From Fasciola hepatica (lineage: Eukaryota > Platyhelminthes > Trematoda > Plagiorchiida > Fasciolidae): a stretch of DNA of 64,000 nucleotides. Both the position numbers and the translations under genes were made by a program. The stretch spans positions 1,488,001 through 1,552,000 of the forward strand of contig CANUEZ040000209.1 of the NCBI GenBank assembly GCA_948099385.1. The letters are read 5' to 3'. The notes beneath the pieces were generated by a model, which saw only the letters and a list, made by a program, of their open reading frames with translations, made no database searches and was not told where the DNA came from. Shown here piece after piece: positions 27,691-42,500 of this stretch. The first letter of the stretch is position 1, and every line of letters begins with the position of its first letter.

Positions 27691-30600
27691 TTCCCTTATG
27701 AACAATCTACACAGATTGCTCATACAATGCAATAGAGCAGTAGCAGAGTAGATTTGTATAATATGATTCTCCATGCAGCTTGAACACTGAACTGACCATT
27801 GCAAATTATGGAAGCACTGTACAGCTGTTTGATCAGCTAACGGAATCATGATCATTGATCATGGACAGACTCCACACGGGGACACGAACAAGGATTGGGG
27901 TGAACGAATGTCAGTCGAACACCCAAACCACAAGGCTATCCGATATGGGTCTGAACGCTTTGTTCAACATATACAATACATGATATAGCACAATCCTTAA
28001 ATTGGCTTCGGCTTTCGCTTTCGCTTTGAACGGTAACAACCAAATTCTCGCACACCGATCCAATCCTATGTTCCATCACATCTCTATTTATGGGCCTAAG
28101 TAAAACCAAGGCATTCCCATATGAACAATCCCCACACAGATTGCTCATACAATGCAATAGAGCAGTAGCAGAGTAGATTTGTATAATATGATTCTCCACG
28201 CAGCTTGAACACTGAACTGACCATTGAAAATGATGGAAGCACTGTACAGCTGTTTGATCCGCAAAGGGAATCATGATCATTGATCATGGACAGAGCCCAC
28301 ACGGGGACACGATCAAGGGTTGGGGTGAACGAATGTCAGTCGAACACCCAAAACACAAGGCTATCCGATATGGGTCTGAACGCTTTGTTCAACATATACA
28401 ATACATGATTTAGCACAATCCCCAAATTGGCTTCGGCTTTCGCTTTCGCTTTGAACGTTAACAACCAAATTCTGGCACACCGATCCAATCCTATGTTCCA
28501 TCAATTCTCTATTTATGGGCCTAATTAAAAAAAATGCATTCCCTTATGAAAAATCCACACACAGATTGCTCATACAATGCAATAGAGCAGTAGCAGTGTA
28601 GAGATTTGTATAATATGATTCTCCATGCAGCTTGAACACTGAACTGACCATTGAAAATGATGGAAGCACTGTACAGATGTTTGATCCGCTAAGGGAATCA
28701 TGAGCATTGCACATGGACAGAGCCCACACGGGGACACGAACAAGGGTTGGGGTGAACGATTGTCAGTCGAACACCCAAACCACAAGGCTATCTGATATGG
28801 GTCTGAACGCTTTGTTCAACATATACAATACATGATTTAGCACAATCCCCAAATTTGCTTCGGCTTTCGCTTTCGCTTTGAACGGTAACAACCAAATTCT
28901 CTCACACCGATCCAATCCTATGTTCCATCACTTCTCTATTAATGCGCCTTAGTAAAACCACGGCATTCCCTTATGAACAATCCACACAGATTGCTCATAC
29001 AATGCAATAGAGCAGTAGCAGAGTAGATTTGTATAATATGATTCTCCATGCAGCTTGAACACTGAACTGACCATTGAAAATGATGGAAGCACTGTACAGC
29101 TGTTTGATCCGCTAAGGGAATCATGAGCATTGCACATGGACAGAGCCCACACGGAGACACGAACAAGGGTTGAGGTGAACGAATGTCAGTCGAACACCCA
29201 AACCACAAGGCTATCTGATATGGGTCTGAACGCTTTGATCAACATATACAATACATGATATAGCACAATCCCCAAATTGGCTTCGGCTTTTGCTTTCGCT
29301 TTGAACGGTAACAACCAAATTCTCGCACACCGATTCAATCCTATGTTCCATCACTTCTCTATTTATGGGCCTTAGTAAAATCACGGCATTCCCTTATGAA
29401 CAATCCCCACACAGATTGCTCATACAAAGCAATAGAGCAGTAGCAGAGTAGATTTGTATAATATGATTCTCCATGCAGCTTGAACACTGAACTGACCATT
29501 GAAAATGAAGGTAGCACTGTACAGCTGTTTGATCCGCTAAGGGAATCATGATCATTGAATATGGACAGAGCCCACATTGGGACACGAACAAGGGTTGGGG
29601 TGAACGATTGTCAGTCGAACACCCAAACCACAAGGCTCTCCCATATGGGTCTCAACGCTTTGTTCAACAGATATAATATATGATATGGCACAATCCCCAA
29701 ATTGGCTTCGGCTTTCGCTTTCGCTTTGAACGGTAACAACCAAATTCTCGCACACCGATCCAATCCTATGTGCCATCACTTCTCTATTTATGGGCCTAAT
29801 TAAAGCCAAGGCATTCCCTTATGAACCATACCCACACAGATTGCTCATACAATGCAATAGAGCAGTAGCAGAGTAGATTTGTATAATATGATTCTCCATG
29901 CAGCTTGAACACTGAACTGACCATTGAAAATGATGGAAGCACTGTACAGCTGTTTGATCCGCTAAGGGAATCATGAGCATTGCACATGGACAGAGCCCAC
30001 ACGGGGACACGAACAAGGGTTGGGGTGAACGAATGTCAGTCGAACACCCAAACCACAAGGCTATCCGATATCTGTCTCAACGCTTTGTTCAACATATACA
30101 ATACATGATATAGCACAATCCCTAAAATTGGGTTCGGCTGTCGCTTTCGATTTGAACGTTAACAACCAAATTCTCGCACATCGATCCAATCCTATGTTCC
30201 ATCACTTCTCTATTTATGGGCCTAATTAAAACCAAGGCATTCCCTTATGAACAATCCCCACACAGATTGCTCATACAAAGCAATAGAGCAGTCGCAGTGT
30301 AGATTTGTATAATATGATTCTCCATGAAGCTTGAACACTGAAGTGACCATTGAAAATGATGGAAACACTGTACAGCTGTTTGATCCGCTAAGGGAATAAT
30401 GAGCATTGCACATGGACAAAGCCCACACGGGGACACGAACAAGGGTTGGGGTGAACGAATGTCAGTCGAACACCCAAACCACAAGGCTATCCGATATGGG
30501 TCTCAACGCTTTGTTCAACATATACAATACATGATATAGCACAATCCCCAAATTGGCTTCGGCTTCCGCTTTGGCTTTGAACGGTAACAACCAAATTCTC

Positions 30601-32354
30601 GCACACCGATCCAATCCTATGTTCCATCACTTCTCTATTTATGGGCCTAAGTAAAACCAAGGCATTCCCTTATGAACAATCCACACAGATTGCTCATACA
30701 ATGCAATAGAGCAGTAGCAGAGTAGATTTGTATAATATGATTCTCCATGCAGCTTGAACACTGAACTGACCATTGAAAATGATGGAAGCACTGTACATCT
30801 GTTTGATCCGCAAAGGGAATCATGAGCATTGCACATGGACAGAGCCCACACGGGGACACGAACAAGGGTTGGGGTGAAATTATGCCAGTCGAACACCCAA
30901 ACCACAAGGCTATCCGATATGGGTCTGAACGCTTTGTTCAACATATACAATACATGATATAGCACAATCCCCAAATTGGCGTCGGCTTTCGCTTTCGCTT
31001 TGAAAGGTGACAACAAAATTCTCGCACACCGATCCAATCTTTTGCTCAATCACTTCTCTATTTATGGGCATTAGTAAAACCAAGGCATTCTCTTATGAAC
31101 AATCCCCACACAGATTGCTCATACAATGCAATAGAGCAGTAGCAGAGTAGATTTGTGTAATATGATTCTCCATGCAGCTTGAACACTGAACTGACCATTG
31201 AAAATGATGGAAGCACTGTACATCTGTTTGATCCGCTAAGGGAACCATGAGCATCGCACTTGGACAGAGCCCACACGGGGACACGATCAAGGGTTGGGGT
31301 GAACGAATGTCAGTCGAACACCCAAACCACAAGGCTATCCGATATGGGTCTGAACGCTTTGTTCAACATATACAATACATGATATAGCACAATCCCCAAA
31401 TTGGCTTCGGCTTTCGCTTTCGCTTTGAACGGTAACAACCAAATTCTCGCACACCGATCCAATCCTTTGTTCCATCACTTCTCTATTTATGGGCCTAAGT
31501 AAAACCAAGGCATTCCCTTATGAACAATCCACACAGATTGCTCATACAATGCAATAGAGCAGTAGCAGAGTAGATTTGTATAATATGATTCTCCATGCAG
31601 CTTGAACACTGAACTGACCATTGAAAATGATGGAAGCACTGTACAGCTGTTTGATCCGCTAAGGGAATAATGAGCATTGCACATGGACAGAGCCCACACG
31701 GGGACACGAACAAGGGTTGGGGTGAAATTATGCCAGTCGAACACCCAAACCACAAGGCTATCCGATATGGGTCTGAACGCAATGTTCAACATATACAATA
31801 CTTGATATAGCACAATCACCAAATTGGCTTCGGCTTTCGCTTTGGCTTTGAACGGTAACAACCAAATTCTCGCACACCGATCCAATCCTATGTTCCATCA
31901 CTTCTCTATTTATGGGCCTAAGTAAAACCAAGGCATTCCCTTATGAACAATCCACACAGATTGCTCATACAATGCAATAGAGCAGTAGCAGAGTAGATTT
32001 GTATAATATGATTCTCCATGCAGCTTGAACACTGAACTGACCATTGAAAATGATGGAAGCACTGTACATCTGTTTGATCCGCTAAGGGAATCATGAGCAT
32101 TGCACATGGACAGAGCCCACACGGGGACACGAACAAGGGTTGGGGTGAACGAATGTCAGTCGAACACCCAAACCACAAGGCTATCCGATATGGGTCTGAA
32201 CGCTTTGTTCAACATATACAATACTTGATATAGCACAATCCCCAAATTGGCTTCGGCTTTCGCTTTCGCTTTGAACGGTAACAACCAAATTCTCGCACAC
32301 CGATCCAATCTTTTGTTCCATCACTTCTCTATTTATGGGCCTTAGTAAAACCAA
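27691..32354 (+). repeat. 424-bp satellite array, zone 5 (mixed units)
   Basis: Unit marks lie at 28110, 28535, 28962, 29385, 29810, 30236, 30661, 31084, 31509 and 31932. The GTGAAATTATGCCAGTCG variant of zone 3 reappears at about 30873 and 31720, again two units apart. The unit at 28535 combines an A-run (TTAAAAAAAATGCATT) with the GTAGAGATTT insertion typical of zone 2. No gene is supported. Confidence 0.96.
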
Positions 32355-35300
32355 GGCATTCTCTTATGAACAATCCACACAGATTGCTCATACAATGCAA
32401 TAGAGCAGTAGCAGAGTAGATTTGTGTAATATGATTCTCCATGCAGCTTGAACACTGAAGTGACCATTGAAAATGATGGAAGCACTGTACAGCTGTTTGA
32501 TCCGCTAAGGGAATCATGAGCACTGCACATGGACAGATCCACACGGAGACACGAACAAGGGTTGGGGTGAACGAATGTCAGTCGAACACCCAAACCACAA
32601 GGCTATCCGATATGGGTCTGAACGCAATGTTCAACATATACAATACATGATATAGCACAATGCCCAAATTGGCTCCGGCTTTCGCTTTCGCTTTGAACGG
32701 TAACAACCAAATTCTCGCACACCGATTCAATCCTATGTTCCATCACTTCTCTATTTATGGGCCTAAGTAAAACCAAGGCATTCCCTTATGAACAATCCCC
32801 ACACAGATTGCTCATACAATGCAATAGAGCAGTAGCAGAGTAGATTTGTTGAATATGATTCTCCATGCAGCTTGAACACTGAACTGACCATTGAAAATGA
32901 TGGAAGCACTGTGCATTTGTTTATCCGCTAAGGGAATCATGAGCATTGCACATGGACAGAGCCCACACGGGGACACGAACAAGGGTTGGGGTGAACGAAT
33001 GTCAGTCGAACACCCAAACCACAAGGCTATCCGATATCTGTCTCAACGCTTTGTTCAACATATACAATACATGATATAGCACAATCCCCAAATTGGCTTT
33101 GGCTTTGGCTATGGCTTCGAAAGGTAACAACCAAATTCTCGCACACCGATCCAATCCTATGTTCCATCACTTCTCTATTTATGGGCCTAAATAAAACCAA
33201 GGCATTCCTTTATGAACAATCCCCACACAGATTGCTCATACAATGCAATAGAGCAGTAGCAGAGTAGATTTGTATAATATGATTCTCCATGCAGATTGAA
33301 CACGGAACTGACCATTGAAAATGATGGAAGCACTGTACAGCTGTTTGATCCGCTAAGGGAATCATGAGCATTGCACATGGACAGAGCCCACACGGGGACA
33401 CGATCAAGGGTTGGGGTGAACGAATGTCAGTCGAACACCCAAACCACAAGGCTATCCCATATGGGTCTCAACGCTTTGTTCAACATATACAATACATGAT
33501 ATAGCACAATCCCCAAATTGGCTTCGGCTTTCGCTTTCGCTTTGAACGGTAACAACCAAATTCTCGCACACCGATCCAATCCTATGTTCCATCACTTCTC
33601 TATTTATGGGCCTAAGTAAAACCAAGGCATTCCCTTATGAACAATCCACACAGATTGCTCATACAATGCAATAGAGCAGTAGCAGAGTAGATTTGTATAA
33701 TATGATTCTCCATGCAGCTTGAACACTGAACTGACCATTGAAAATGATGGAAGCACTGTACAGCTGTTTGATCCGCTAAGGGAATCATGAGCATTGCACA
33801 TGGACAGAGCCCACACGGGGACACGAACAAGGGTTGGGGTGAACGATTGTTAATCGAACACCCAAGCCACAAGGCTATCCGATATGGGTCTGAACGCTTT
33901 GTTCAACATATACAATACATGATATAGCACAATCCCCAAATTTGCTTCGGCTTTCGTTTTCGCTTTGAACGGTGACAACAAAATTCTCGCACACCGATCC
34001 AATCTTTTGCTCAATCACTTCTCTATTTATGGGCCTTAGTAAAACCAAGGCGTTCTCTTATGAACAATCCCCACACAGATTGCTCATACAATGCAATAGA
34101 GCAGTAGCAGAGTAGATTTGTGTAATATGATTCTCCATGCAGCTTGAACACTGAACTGGCCATTGAAAATGATGGAAGCACTGTACAGCTGTTTGATCCG
34201 CTAAGGGAATCATGAGCATCGCACATGGACAGAGCCCACAAGGGGACACGATCAAGGGTTGGGGTGAACGAATGTCAGTCGAACACCCAAACCACAAGGC
34301 TATCCGATATGGGTCTCAACGCTTTGTTCAACATATACAATACATGATATAGCACAATCCCCAAATTGGCTTCGGCTTTCGCTTTGGCTTTGAACGGTAA
34401 CAACCAAATTCTCGCACACCGATCCAATCTTTTGTTCCATCACTTCTCTATTTATGGGCGTTAGTAGAACCAAGGCATTCCCTTATGAACAATCCACACA
34501 CAGATTGCTCATACAATGCAATAGAGCAGTAGCAGAGTAGATTTGTTGAATATGATTCTCCATGCAGCTTGAACACTGAACTGACCATTGAAAATGATGG
34601 AAGCACTGTGCATTTGTTTATCCGCTAAGGGAATCATGAGCATTGCACATGGACAGAGCCCACACGGGGACACGAACAAGGGTTGGGGTGAACGATAGTC
34701 AGTCGAACACCCAAACCACAAGGCTATCCGATATGGGTCTCAACGCTTTGTTCAACATATACAATACATGATATAGCACAATCCCCAAATTGGCTTCGGC
34801 TTTCGCTTTGGCTTTGAACGGTAACAACCAAATTCTCGCACACCGATCCAATCCTTTGTTCCATCACTTCTCTATTTATGGGCCTAAGTAAAACCAAGGC
34901 ATTCCTTCGTGAACAATCCACACAGATTGCTCATACAATGCAATAGAGCAGTAGCAGAGTAGATTTGTATAATATGATTCTCCATGCAGCTTGAACACTG
35001 AACTGACCATTGAAAATGATGGAAGCACTGTACAGCTGTTTGATCCGCTAAGGGAATCATGAGCACTGCACATGGACAGATCCACACGGAGACACGAACA
35101 AGGGTTGAGGTGAACGATTGTCAGTCGAACACCCAAACCACAAGGCTATCCGATATGGGTCTGAACGCAATGTTCAACATATACAATACATGATATAGCA
35201 CAATGCCCAAATTGGCTCCGGCTTTCGCTTTCGCTTTGAACGGTAACAACCAAATTCTCGCACACCGATCCAATCCTATGTTCCATCACTTTTCTATTTA

Positions 35301-38300
35301 TGGGCCTAAGTAAAACCAAGGCATTCCCTTATGAACAATCCCCACACAGATTGCTCATACAATGCAATAGAGCAGTAGCAGAGTAGATTTGTTTAATATG
35401 ATTCTCCATGCAGCTTGAACACTGAACTGACCATTGAAAATGATGGAAGCACTGTGCATTTGTTTATCCGCTAAAGGAATCATGAGCATTGCACATGGAC
35501 AGAGCCCACACGGGGACACGAACAAGGGTTGGGGTGAACGAATGTCAGTCGAACACCCAAACCACAAGGCTATCCCATATGGGTCTCAACGCTTTGTTCA
35601 ACATATACAATACATGATATAGCACAATCCCCAAATTGGCTTCGGCTTTCGCTTTCGCTTTCAACGGTATCAACCAAATTCTCGCACACCGATCCAATCC
35701 TATGTTCCATCACTTCTCTATTTATGGGCCTAATTAAAACCAAGGCATTCCCTAATGAACTAGTACCACACAGATTGCTCATACAATGCAATAGAGCAGT
35801 AGCAGAGTAGATTTGTATAATATGATTCTCCATGCAGCTTGAACACGGAACTGACCATTGAAAATGATGGAAGCACTGTACAGCTGTTTGATCCGCTAAG
35901 GGAATCATGAGCATTGCACATGGACAGAGCCCACACGGGGACACGATCAAGGGTTGGGGTGAACGAATGTCAGTCGAACACCCAAACCACAAGGCTATCC
36001 CATATGGGTCTCAACGCTTTGTTCAACATATACAATACATGATATAGCACAATCCCCAAATTGGCTTCGGCTTTCGCTTTCGCTTTGAACGGTAACAACC
36101 AAATTCTCGCACACCGATCCAATCCTATGTTCCATCACATCTCCATTTATGGGCCTAAGTAAAACCAAGGCATTCCCTTATGAACAATCCCCACACAGAT
36201 TGCTCATACAATGCAATAGAGCAGTAGCAGAGTAGATTTGTATAATTCGATTCTCCATGCAACTCAAATACTGAACTGACCATTGAAAATGATGGAAGCA
36301 CTGTACAGCTGTTTGATCCGCTAAGGGAATCATGAGCACTGCACATGGACAGATCCACACGGAGACACGAACAAGGGTTGAGGTGAACGATTGTCAGTCG
36401 AACACCCAAACCACAAGGCTATCCGATATGGGTCTGAACGCAATGTTCAACATATACAATACATGATATAGCACAATGCCCAAATTGGCTCCGGCTTTCG
36501 CTTTCGCTTTGAACGGTAACAACCAAATTCTCGCACACCGATCCAATCCTATGTTCCATCACTTCTCTATTTATGGGCCTAATTAAAACCAAGGCATTCC
36601 CTTATGAACAATCCCCACACAGATTGCTCATACAATGCAATAGAGCAGTAGCAGAGTAGATTTGTTTAATATGATTCTCCATGCAGCTTGAACACTGAAC
36701 TGACCATTGAAAATGATGGAAGCACTGTGCATTTGTTTACCCGCTAAAGGAATCATGAGCATTGCACATGGACAGAGCCCACACGGGGACACGATCAAGG
36801 GTTGGGGTGAACGAATGTCAGTCGAACACCCAAACCACAAGGCTATCCGATATCTGTCTCAACGCTTTGTTCAACATATACAATACATGATATAGCACAA
36901 TCCCCAAATTGGCTTTGGCGTTGGATATGGCTTTGAACGGTATCAACCAAATTCTCGCACACCGATCCAATCCTATGTTCCATCACTTCTCTATTTATGG
37001 GCCTAATTAAAACCACGGCATTCCCTAATGAACTAGTACCACACAGATTGCTCATACAATGCATTAGAGCAGTAGCAGAGTAGATTTGTATAATATGATT
37101 CTCCATGCAGCTTGAACACGGAACTGACCATTGAAAATGATGGAAGCACTGTACAGCTGTTTGATCCGCTAAGGGAATCATGAGCATTGCACATGGACAG
37201 AGCCCACACGGGGACACGATCAAGGGTTGGGGTGAACGAATGTCAGTCGAACACCCAAACCACAAGGCTATCCGATATGGGTCTCAACGCTTTGTTCAAC
37301 ATATACAATACATGATATAGCACAATCCCCAAATTGGATTCGGCTTTCGCTTTGGCTTTGAACGGTAACAACCAAATTCTCGCACACCGATCCAATCCTA
37401 TGTTCCATCACATCTCCATTTATGGGCCTAAGTAAAACCAAGGCATTCCCTTATGAACAATCCCCACACAGATTGCTCATACAATGCAATAGAGCAGTAG
37501 CAGAGTAGATTTGTATAATTCGATTCTCCATGCAGCTTAAATACTGAACTGACCATTGAAAATGATGGAAGCACTGTACAGCTGTTTGATCCGCTAAGGG
37601 AATCATGAGCACTGCACATGGACAGATCCACACGGAGACACGAACAAGGGTTGAGGTGAACGATTGTCAGTCGAACACCCAAACCACAAGGCTATCCGAT
37701 ATGGGTCTGAACGCAATGTTCAACATATACAATACATGATATAGCACAATGCCCAAATTGGCTCCGGCTTTCGCTTTCGCTTTGAACGGTAACAACCAAA
37801 TTCTCGCACACCGATCCAATCCTATGTTCCATCACTTCTCTATTTATGGGCCTAAGTAAAACCTAGGCATTCCCTTATGAACAATCCCCACACAGATTGC
37901 TCATACAATGCAATAGAGCAGTAGCAGAGTAGATTTGTTTAATATGATTCTCCATGCAGCTTGAACACTGAACTGACCATTGAAAATGATGGAAGCACTG
38001 TGCATTTGTTTATCCGCTAAGGGAATCATGAGCATTGCACATGGACAGAGCCCACACGGGGACACGATCAAGGGTTGGGGTGAACGAATGTCAGTCGAAC
38101 ACCCAAACCACAAGGCTATCCGATATCTGTCTCAACGCTTTGTTCAACATATACAATACATGATATAGCACAATCCCCAAATTGGCTTTGGCTTTGGCTA
38201 TGGCTTTGAACGGTATCAACCAAATTCTCGCACACCGATCCAATCCTATGTTCCATCACATCTCCATTTATGGGCCTAAGTAAAACCAAGGCATTCCCTT

Positions 38301-39560
38301 ATGAACAATCCCCACACAGATTGCTCATACAATGCAATAGAGCAGTAGCAGAGTAGATTTGTATAATATGATTCTCCATGCAGCTTAAATACTGAACTGA
38401 CCATTGAAAATGATGGAAGCACTGTACAGCTGTTTGATCCGCTAAGGGAATCATGAGCACTGCACATGGACAGATCCACACGGAGACACGAACAAGGGTT
38501 GAGGTGAACGATTGTCAGTCGAACACCCAAACCACAAGGCTATCCGATATGGGTCTGAACGCAATGTTCAACATATACAATACATGATATAGCACAATGC
38601 CCAAATTGGCTCCGGCTTTCGCTTTCGCTTTGAACGGTAACAACCAAATTCTCGCACACCGATCCAATCCTATGTTCCATCACTTCTCTATTTATGGGCC
38701 TAATTAAAACCAAGGCATTCCCTTATGAACAATCCCCACACAGATTGCTCATACAATGCAATAGAGCAGTAGCAGAGTAGATTTGTTTAATATGATTCTC
38801 CATGCAGCTTGAACACTGAACTGACCATTGAAAATGATGGAAGCACTGTGCATTTGTTTATCCGCTAAGGGAATCATGAGCATTGCACATGGACAGAGCC
38901 CACACGGGGACACGATCAAGGGTTGGGGTGAACGAATGTCAGTCGAACACCCAAACCACAAGGCTATCCGATATCTGTCTCAACGCTTTGTTCAACATAT
39001 ACAATACATGATATAGCACAATCCCCAAATTGGCTTTGGCTTTGGCTATGGCTTTGAACGGTAACAACCGAATTCTCGCACACCGATCCAATCCTATGTT
39101 CCATCACTTCTCTATTTATGGGCCTAATTAAAACCAAGGCATTCCCTAATGAACTATCCACACAGATTGCTCATACAATGCAATAGAGCAGTAGCAGAGT
39201 AGATTTGTATAATATGATTCTCCATGCAGCTTGAACACGTAACTGACCATTGAAAATGATGGAAGCACTGTACAGCTGTTTGATCCGCTAAGGGAATCAT
39301 GAGCATTGCACATGGACAGAGCCCACACGGGGACACGAACAAGGGTTGGGGTGAACGAATGTCAGTCGAACACCCAAACCACAAGGCTATCCCATATGGG
39401 TCTCAACGCTTTGTTCAACATATACAATACATGATATAGCACAATCCCCAAATTGGCTTCGGCTTTCGCTTTGGCTTTGAACGGTAACAACCAAATTCTC
39501 GCACACCGATCCAATCCTATGTTCCATCACTTCTCTATTTATGGGCCTAAGTAAAACCAA
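32355..39560 (+). repeat. P-Q-R three-unit higher-order repeat (period about 1,272 bp)
   Basis: Three unit types alternate. P carries GAGCACTGCACATGGACAGA followed directly by TCCACACGGAGA. Q carries GCACTGTGCATTTGTTTATC. R carries GAACACGGAACTGACC (or CACGTAAC) and often AACTAGTACCACAC. By unit mark the order is P 32355, Q 32777, R 33201; then 33626 and 34049 of other types; Q 34474; P 34898, Q 35320, R 35744; P 36169, Q 36593, R 37017; P 37442, Q 37866; P 38290, Q 38714, R-like 39138. One R is missing between 37866 and 38290, as an unequal crossover would leave it. P units share a further GGGTTGAGGTGAACGATTG, and the P units at 36.2-38.3 kb share CTTAAATACTG or a close relative. Confidence 0.88.
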
Positions 39561-42500
39561 GGCATTCCCTTATGAACAATCCACACAGATTGCTCATACA
39601 ATGCAATAGAGCAGTAGCAGAGTAGATTTGTGTAATATGATTCTCCATGCAGCTTGAACACTGAACTGACCATTGAAAATGATGGAAGCACTGTACAGCT
39701 GTTTGATCCGCTAAGGGAATCATGAGCATTGCACATGGACAGAGCCCACACGGGGACACGATCAAGGGTTGGGGTGAACGAATGTCAGTCGAACACCCAA
39801 AGTACAAGGCTATCCGATATTGGTCTCAACGCTTTGTTCAACATATACAATACATGATAAAGCACAATCCCCAAATTGGCTTCGGCTTTTGCTTTCGCTT
39901 TGAAAGGTAACAACCAAATTCTCGCACACCGATCCAATCCTATGTTCCATCACTTCTCTATTTATGGGCCTAAGTAAAACCAAGGCATTCCATTATGAAA
40001 AATCCACACAGATTGCTCATACAATGCAATAGAGCAGTAGCAGAGTAGATTTGTGTAATATGATTCTCCATGCAGCTTGAACACTGAACTGACCATTGAA
40101 AATGATGGAAGCACTGTACAGCTGTTTGATCCGCTAAGGGAATAATGAGCATTGAATAAGGACAGAGCCCACACGGGGACACGAACAAGGGTTGGGGTGA
40201 ACGAATGTCAGTCGAACACCCAAACCACAAGGCTCTCCCATATGGGTCTCAACGCTTTGTTCAACAGATACAATACATGATATGGCACAATCCCCAAATT
40301 GGCTTCGGCTTTCGCTTTCGCTTTGAACGGTAACAACCAAATTCTCGCACACCGATCCAATCCTATGTGCCATCACTTCTCTATTTATGGGCCTAATTAA
40401 AGCCAAGGCATTCCCTTATGAACAATCCACACAGATTGCTCATACAATGCAATGGAGCAGTAGCAGAGTAGATTTGTATAATATGATTCTCCATGCAGCT
40501 TGAACACTGAACTGACCATTGAAAATGATGGAAGCACTGTACAGCTGTTTGATCCGCTAAGGGAATCATGAGCATTGCACATGGACAGAGCCCACACGGA
40601 GACACGAACAAGGGTTGAGGTGAACGATTGTCAGTCGAACACCCAAACCACAAGGCTATCCGATATGGGTCTGAACGCTTTGTTCAACATATACAATACA
40701 TGATGTAGCACAATGCCCAAATTGGCTTCGGCTTTCGCTTTCGCTTTGAAAGGTAACAACCAAATTCTCGCACACCGATCCAATCCTATGTTCCATCACT
40801 TCTCTAATAATGGGCCTAAGTAAAACCAAGGCATTCTCTTATGAACAATCCCCACACAGATTGCTCATACAATGCAATAGAGCAGTAGCAGAGTAGATTT
40901 GTGTAATATGATTCTCCATGCAGCTTGAACACTGAAGTGACCATTGAAAATGATGGAAGCACTGTACAGCTGTTTGATCCGCTAAGGGAATCATGAGCAT
41001 CGCACATGGACAGAGCCCACACGGGGACACGAACAAGGGTTGGGGTGAACGATTGTCAGTCGAACACCCAAACCACAAGCTATCCGATATCTGTCTCAAC
41101 GCTTTGTTCAACATATACAATACATGATATAGCACAATCCCCAAATTGGCTTCGGCTTTCGCTTTGGCTTTGAACGGTATTAACCAAATTCTCGCACACC
41201 GATCCAATCCTTTGTTCCATCACTTCTCTATTTATGGGCCTAAGTAAAACCAAGGCATTCCCTTATGAACAATCCACACAGATTGCTCATACAATGCAAT
41301 GGAGCAGTAGCAGAGTAGATTTGTATAATATGATTCTCCATGCAGCTTGAACACTGAACTGACCATTGCAAATGATGGAAGCACTGTACAGCTGTTTGAT
41401 CCGCTAAGGGAATCATGAGCATTGCACATGGACAAAGCCCACACGGGGACACGAACAAGGGTTGAGGTGAACGAATGTCAGTCGAACACCCAAACCACAA
41501 GGCTATCTGATATGGGTCTGAAAGCTTTGATCAACATATACAATATATGATAAAGCACAATCCCCAAATTGGCTTCGGCTTTCGCTTTCGCTTTGAACGG
41601 TAACAACCAAATTCTCGCACACCGATTCAATCCTATGTTCCATCACTTCTCTATTTATGGGCCTAAGTAAAACCAAGGCATTCCCTTATGAACAATCCCC
41701 ACACAGATTGCTCATACAATGCAATAGAGCAGTAGCAGAGTAGATTTGTATAATATGATTCTCCATGCAGCTTGAACACTGAACTGACCATTGAAAATGA
41801 TGGAAGCACTGTACAGCTGTTTGATCCGCTAAGGGAATCATGAGCACTGCACATGGACAGATCCACACGGGGACACGAACAAGGGTTAGGGTGAACGAAT
41901 GTCAGTCGAACACCCAAACCACAAGGCGATCTGATATGGGTCTGAACGCTTTGTTCAACATATACAATACATGATATAGCACAATCCCCAAATTGGCTTC
42001 GGCTTTTGCTTTCGCTTTGAACGGTAACAACCAAATTCTCGCACACCAATAAAATCCTATGTTCCTCCACTTCTCTATTTATGGGCCTTAGTAAAACCAA
42101 GGCATTTTCTTGTGAACAATCCCCACACAGATTGCTCATACAATGCAATAGAGCAGTAGCAGAGTAGATTTGTGTAATATGATTCTCCATGCAGCTTGAA
42201 CACTGAACTGACCATTGAAAATGATGGAAGCACTGTACAGCTTTTTGATCCGCTAAGGGAATCATGAGCATCGCACATGGACAGAGCCCACACGGGGACA
42301 CGAACAAGGGTTGAGGTGAACGAATGTCAGTCGAACACCCAAACCACAAGGCTATCCGTTATGGGTCTCAACGCTTTGTTCAACATATACAATACATGAT
42401 ATAGCACAATCCCCAAATTGGCTTCGGCTTTCGCTTTGGCTTTGAACGGTAACAACCAAATTCTCGCACACCGATCCAATCCTTTGTTCCATCACTTCTC

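Noticed and set aside
33720..33755. Hammerhead-like CTGACCA...GAAAA in the satellite monomer
   Set aside because: The core needs CTGANGA; CTGACCA lacks the conserved GA, and there is no stem II between the two words.
33850..33900. tRNA-like A box (TAGCCTTGTGG) and B box (GTTCGACTGAC) on the minus strand of the monomer, suggesting SINE origin
   Set aside because: Both boxes are imperfect and start only about 17 bases apart, too close for an RNA polymerase III internal promoter or a tRNA fold.
33944..33980. CENP-B-box-like word TTTCGCTTTGAACGGTA in most units
   Set aside because: It matches 7 of the 9 essential CENP-B-box positions, but about one such match is expected by chance in a 424-bp unit read on both strands, and the two mismatches are at essential bases.
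33626..34048. Monomer as an ancient internal duplication (CAATCCCCACACAG and CAATCCCCAAATTG; TACAATGCAATAGAGCAG and TACAATACATGATATAGC)
   Set aside because: The similarity is short, gapped and confined to A- and C-rich words; the rest of the two halves does not align by eye.
41663..42349. Longest minus-strand open frame (228 codons), and the general family of roughly 60-140-codon minus-strand frames repeated in every unit
   Set aside because: They are the satellite read in translation. The unit is 424 bp (not a multiple of 3), two or more frames are open over the same DNA, 2-bp indels switch frames freely, and no start context, splice structure or recognisable domain is present.
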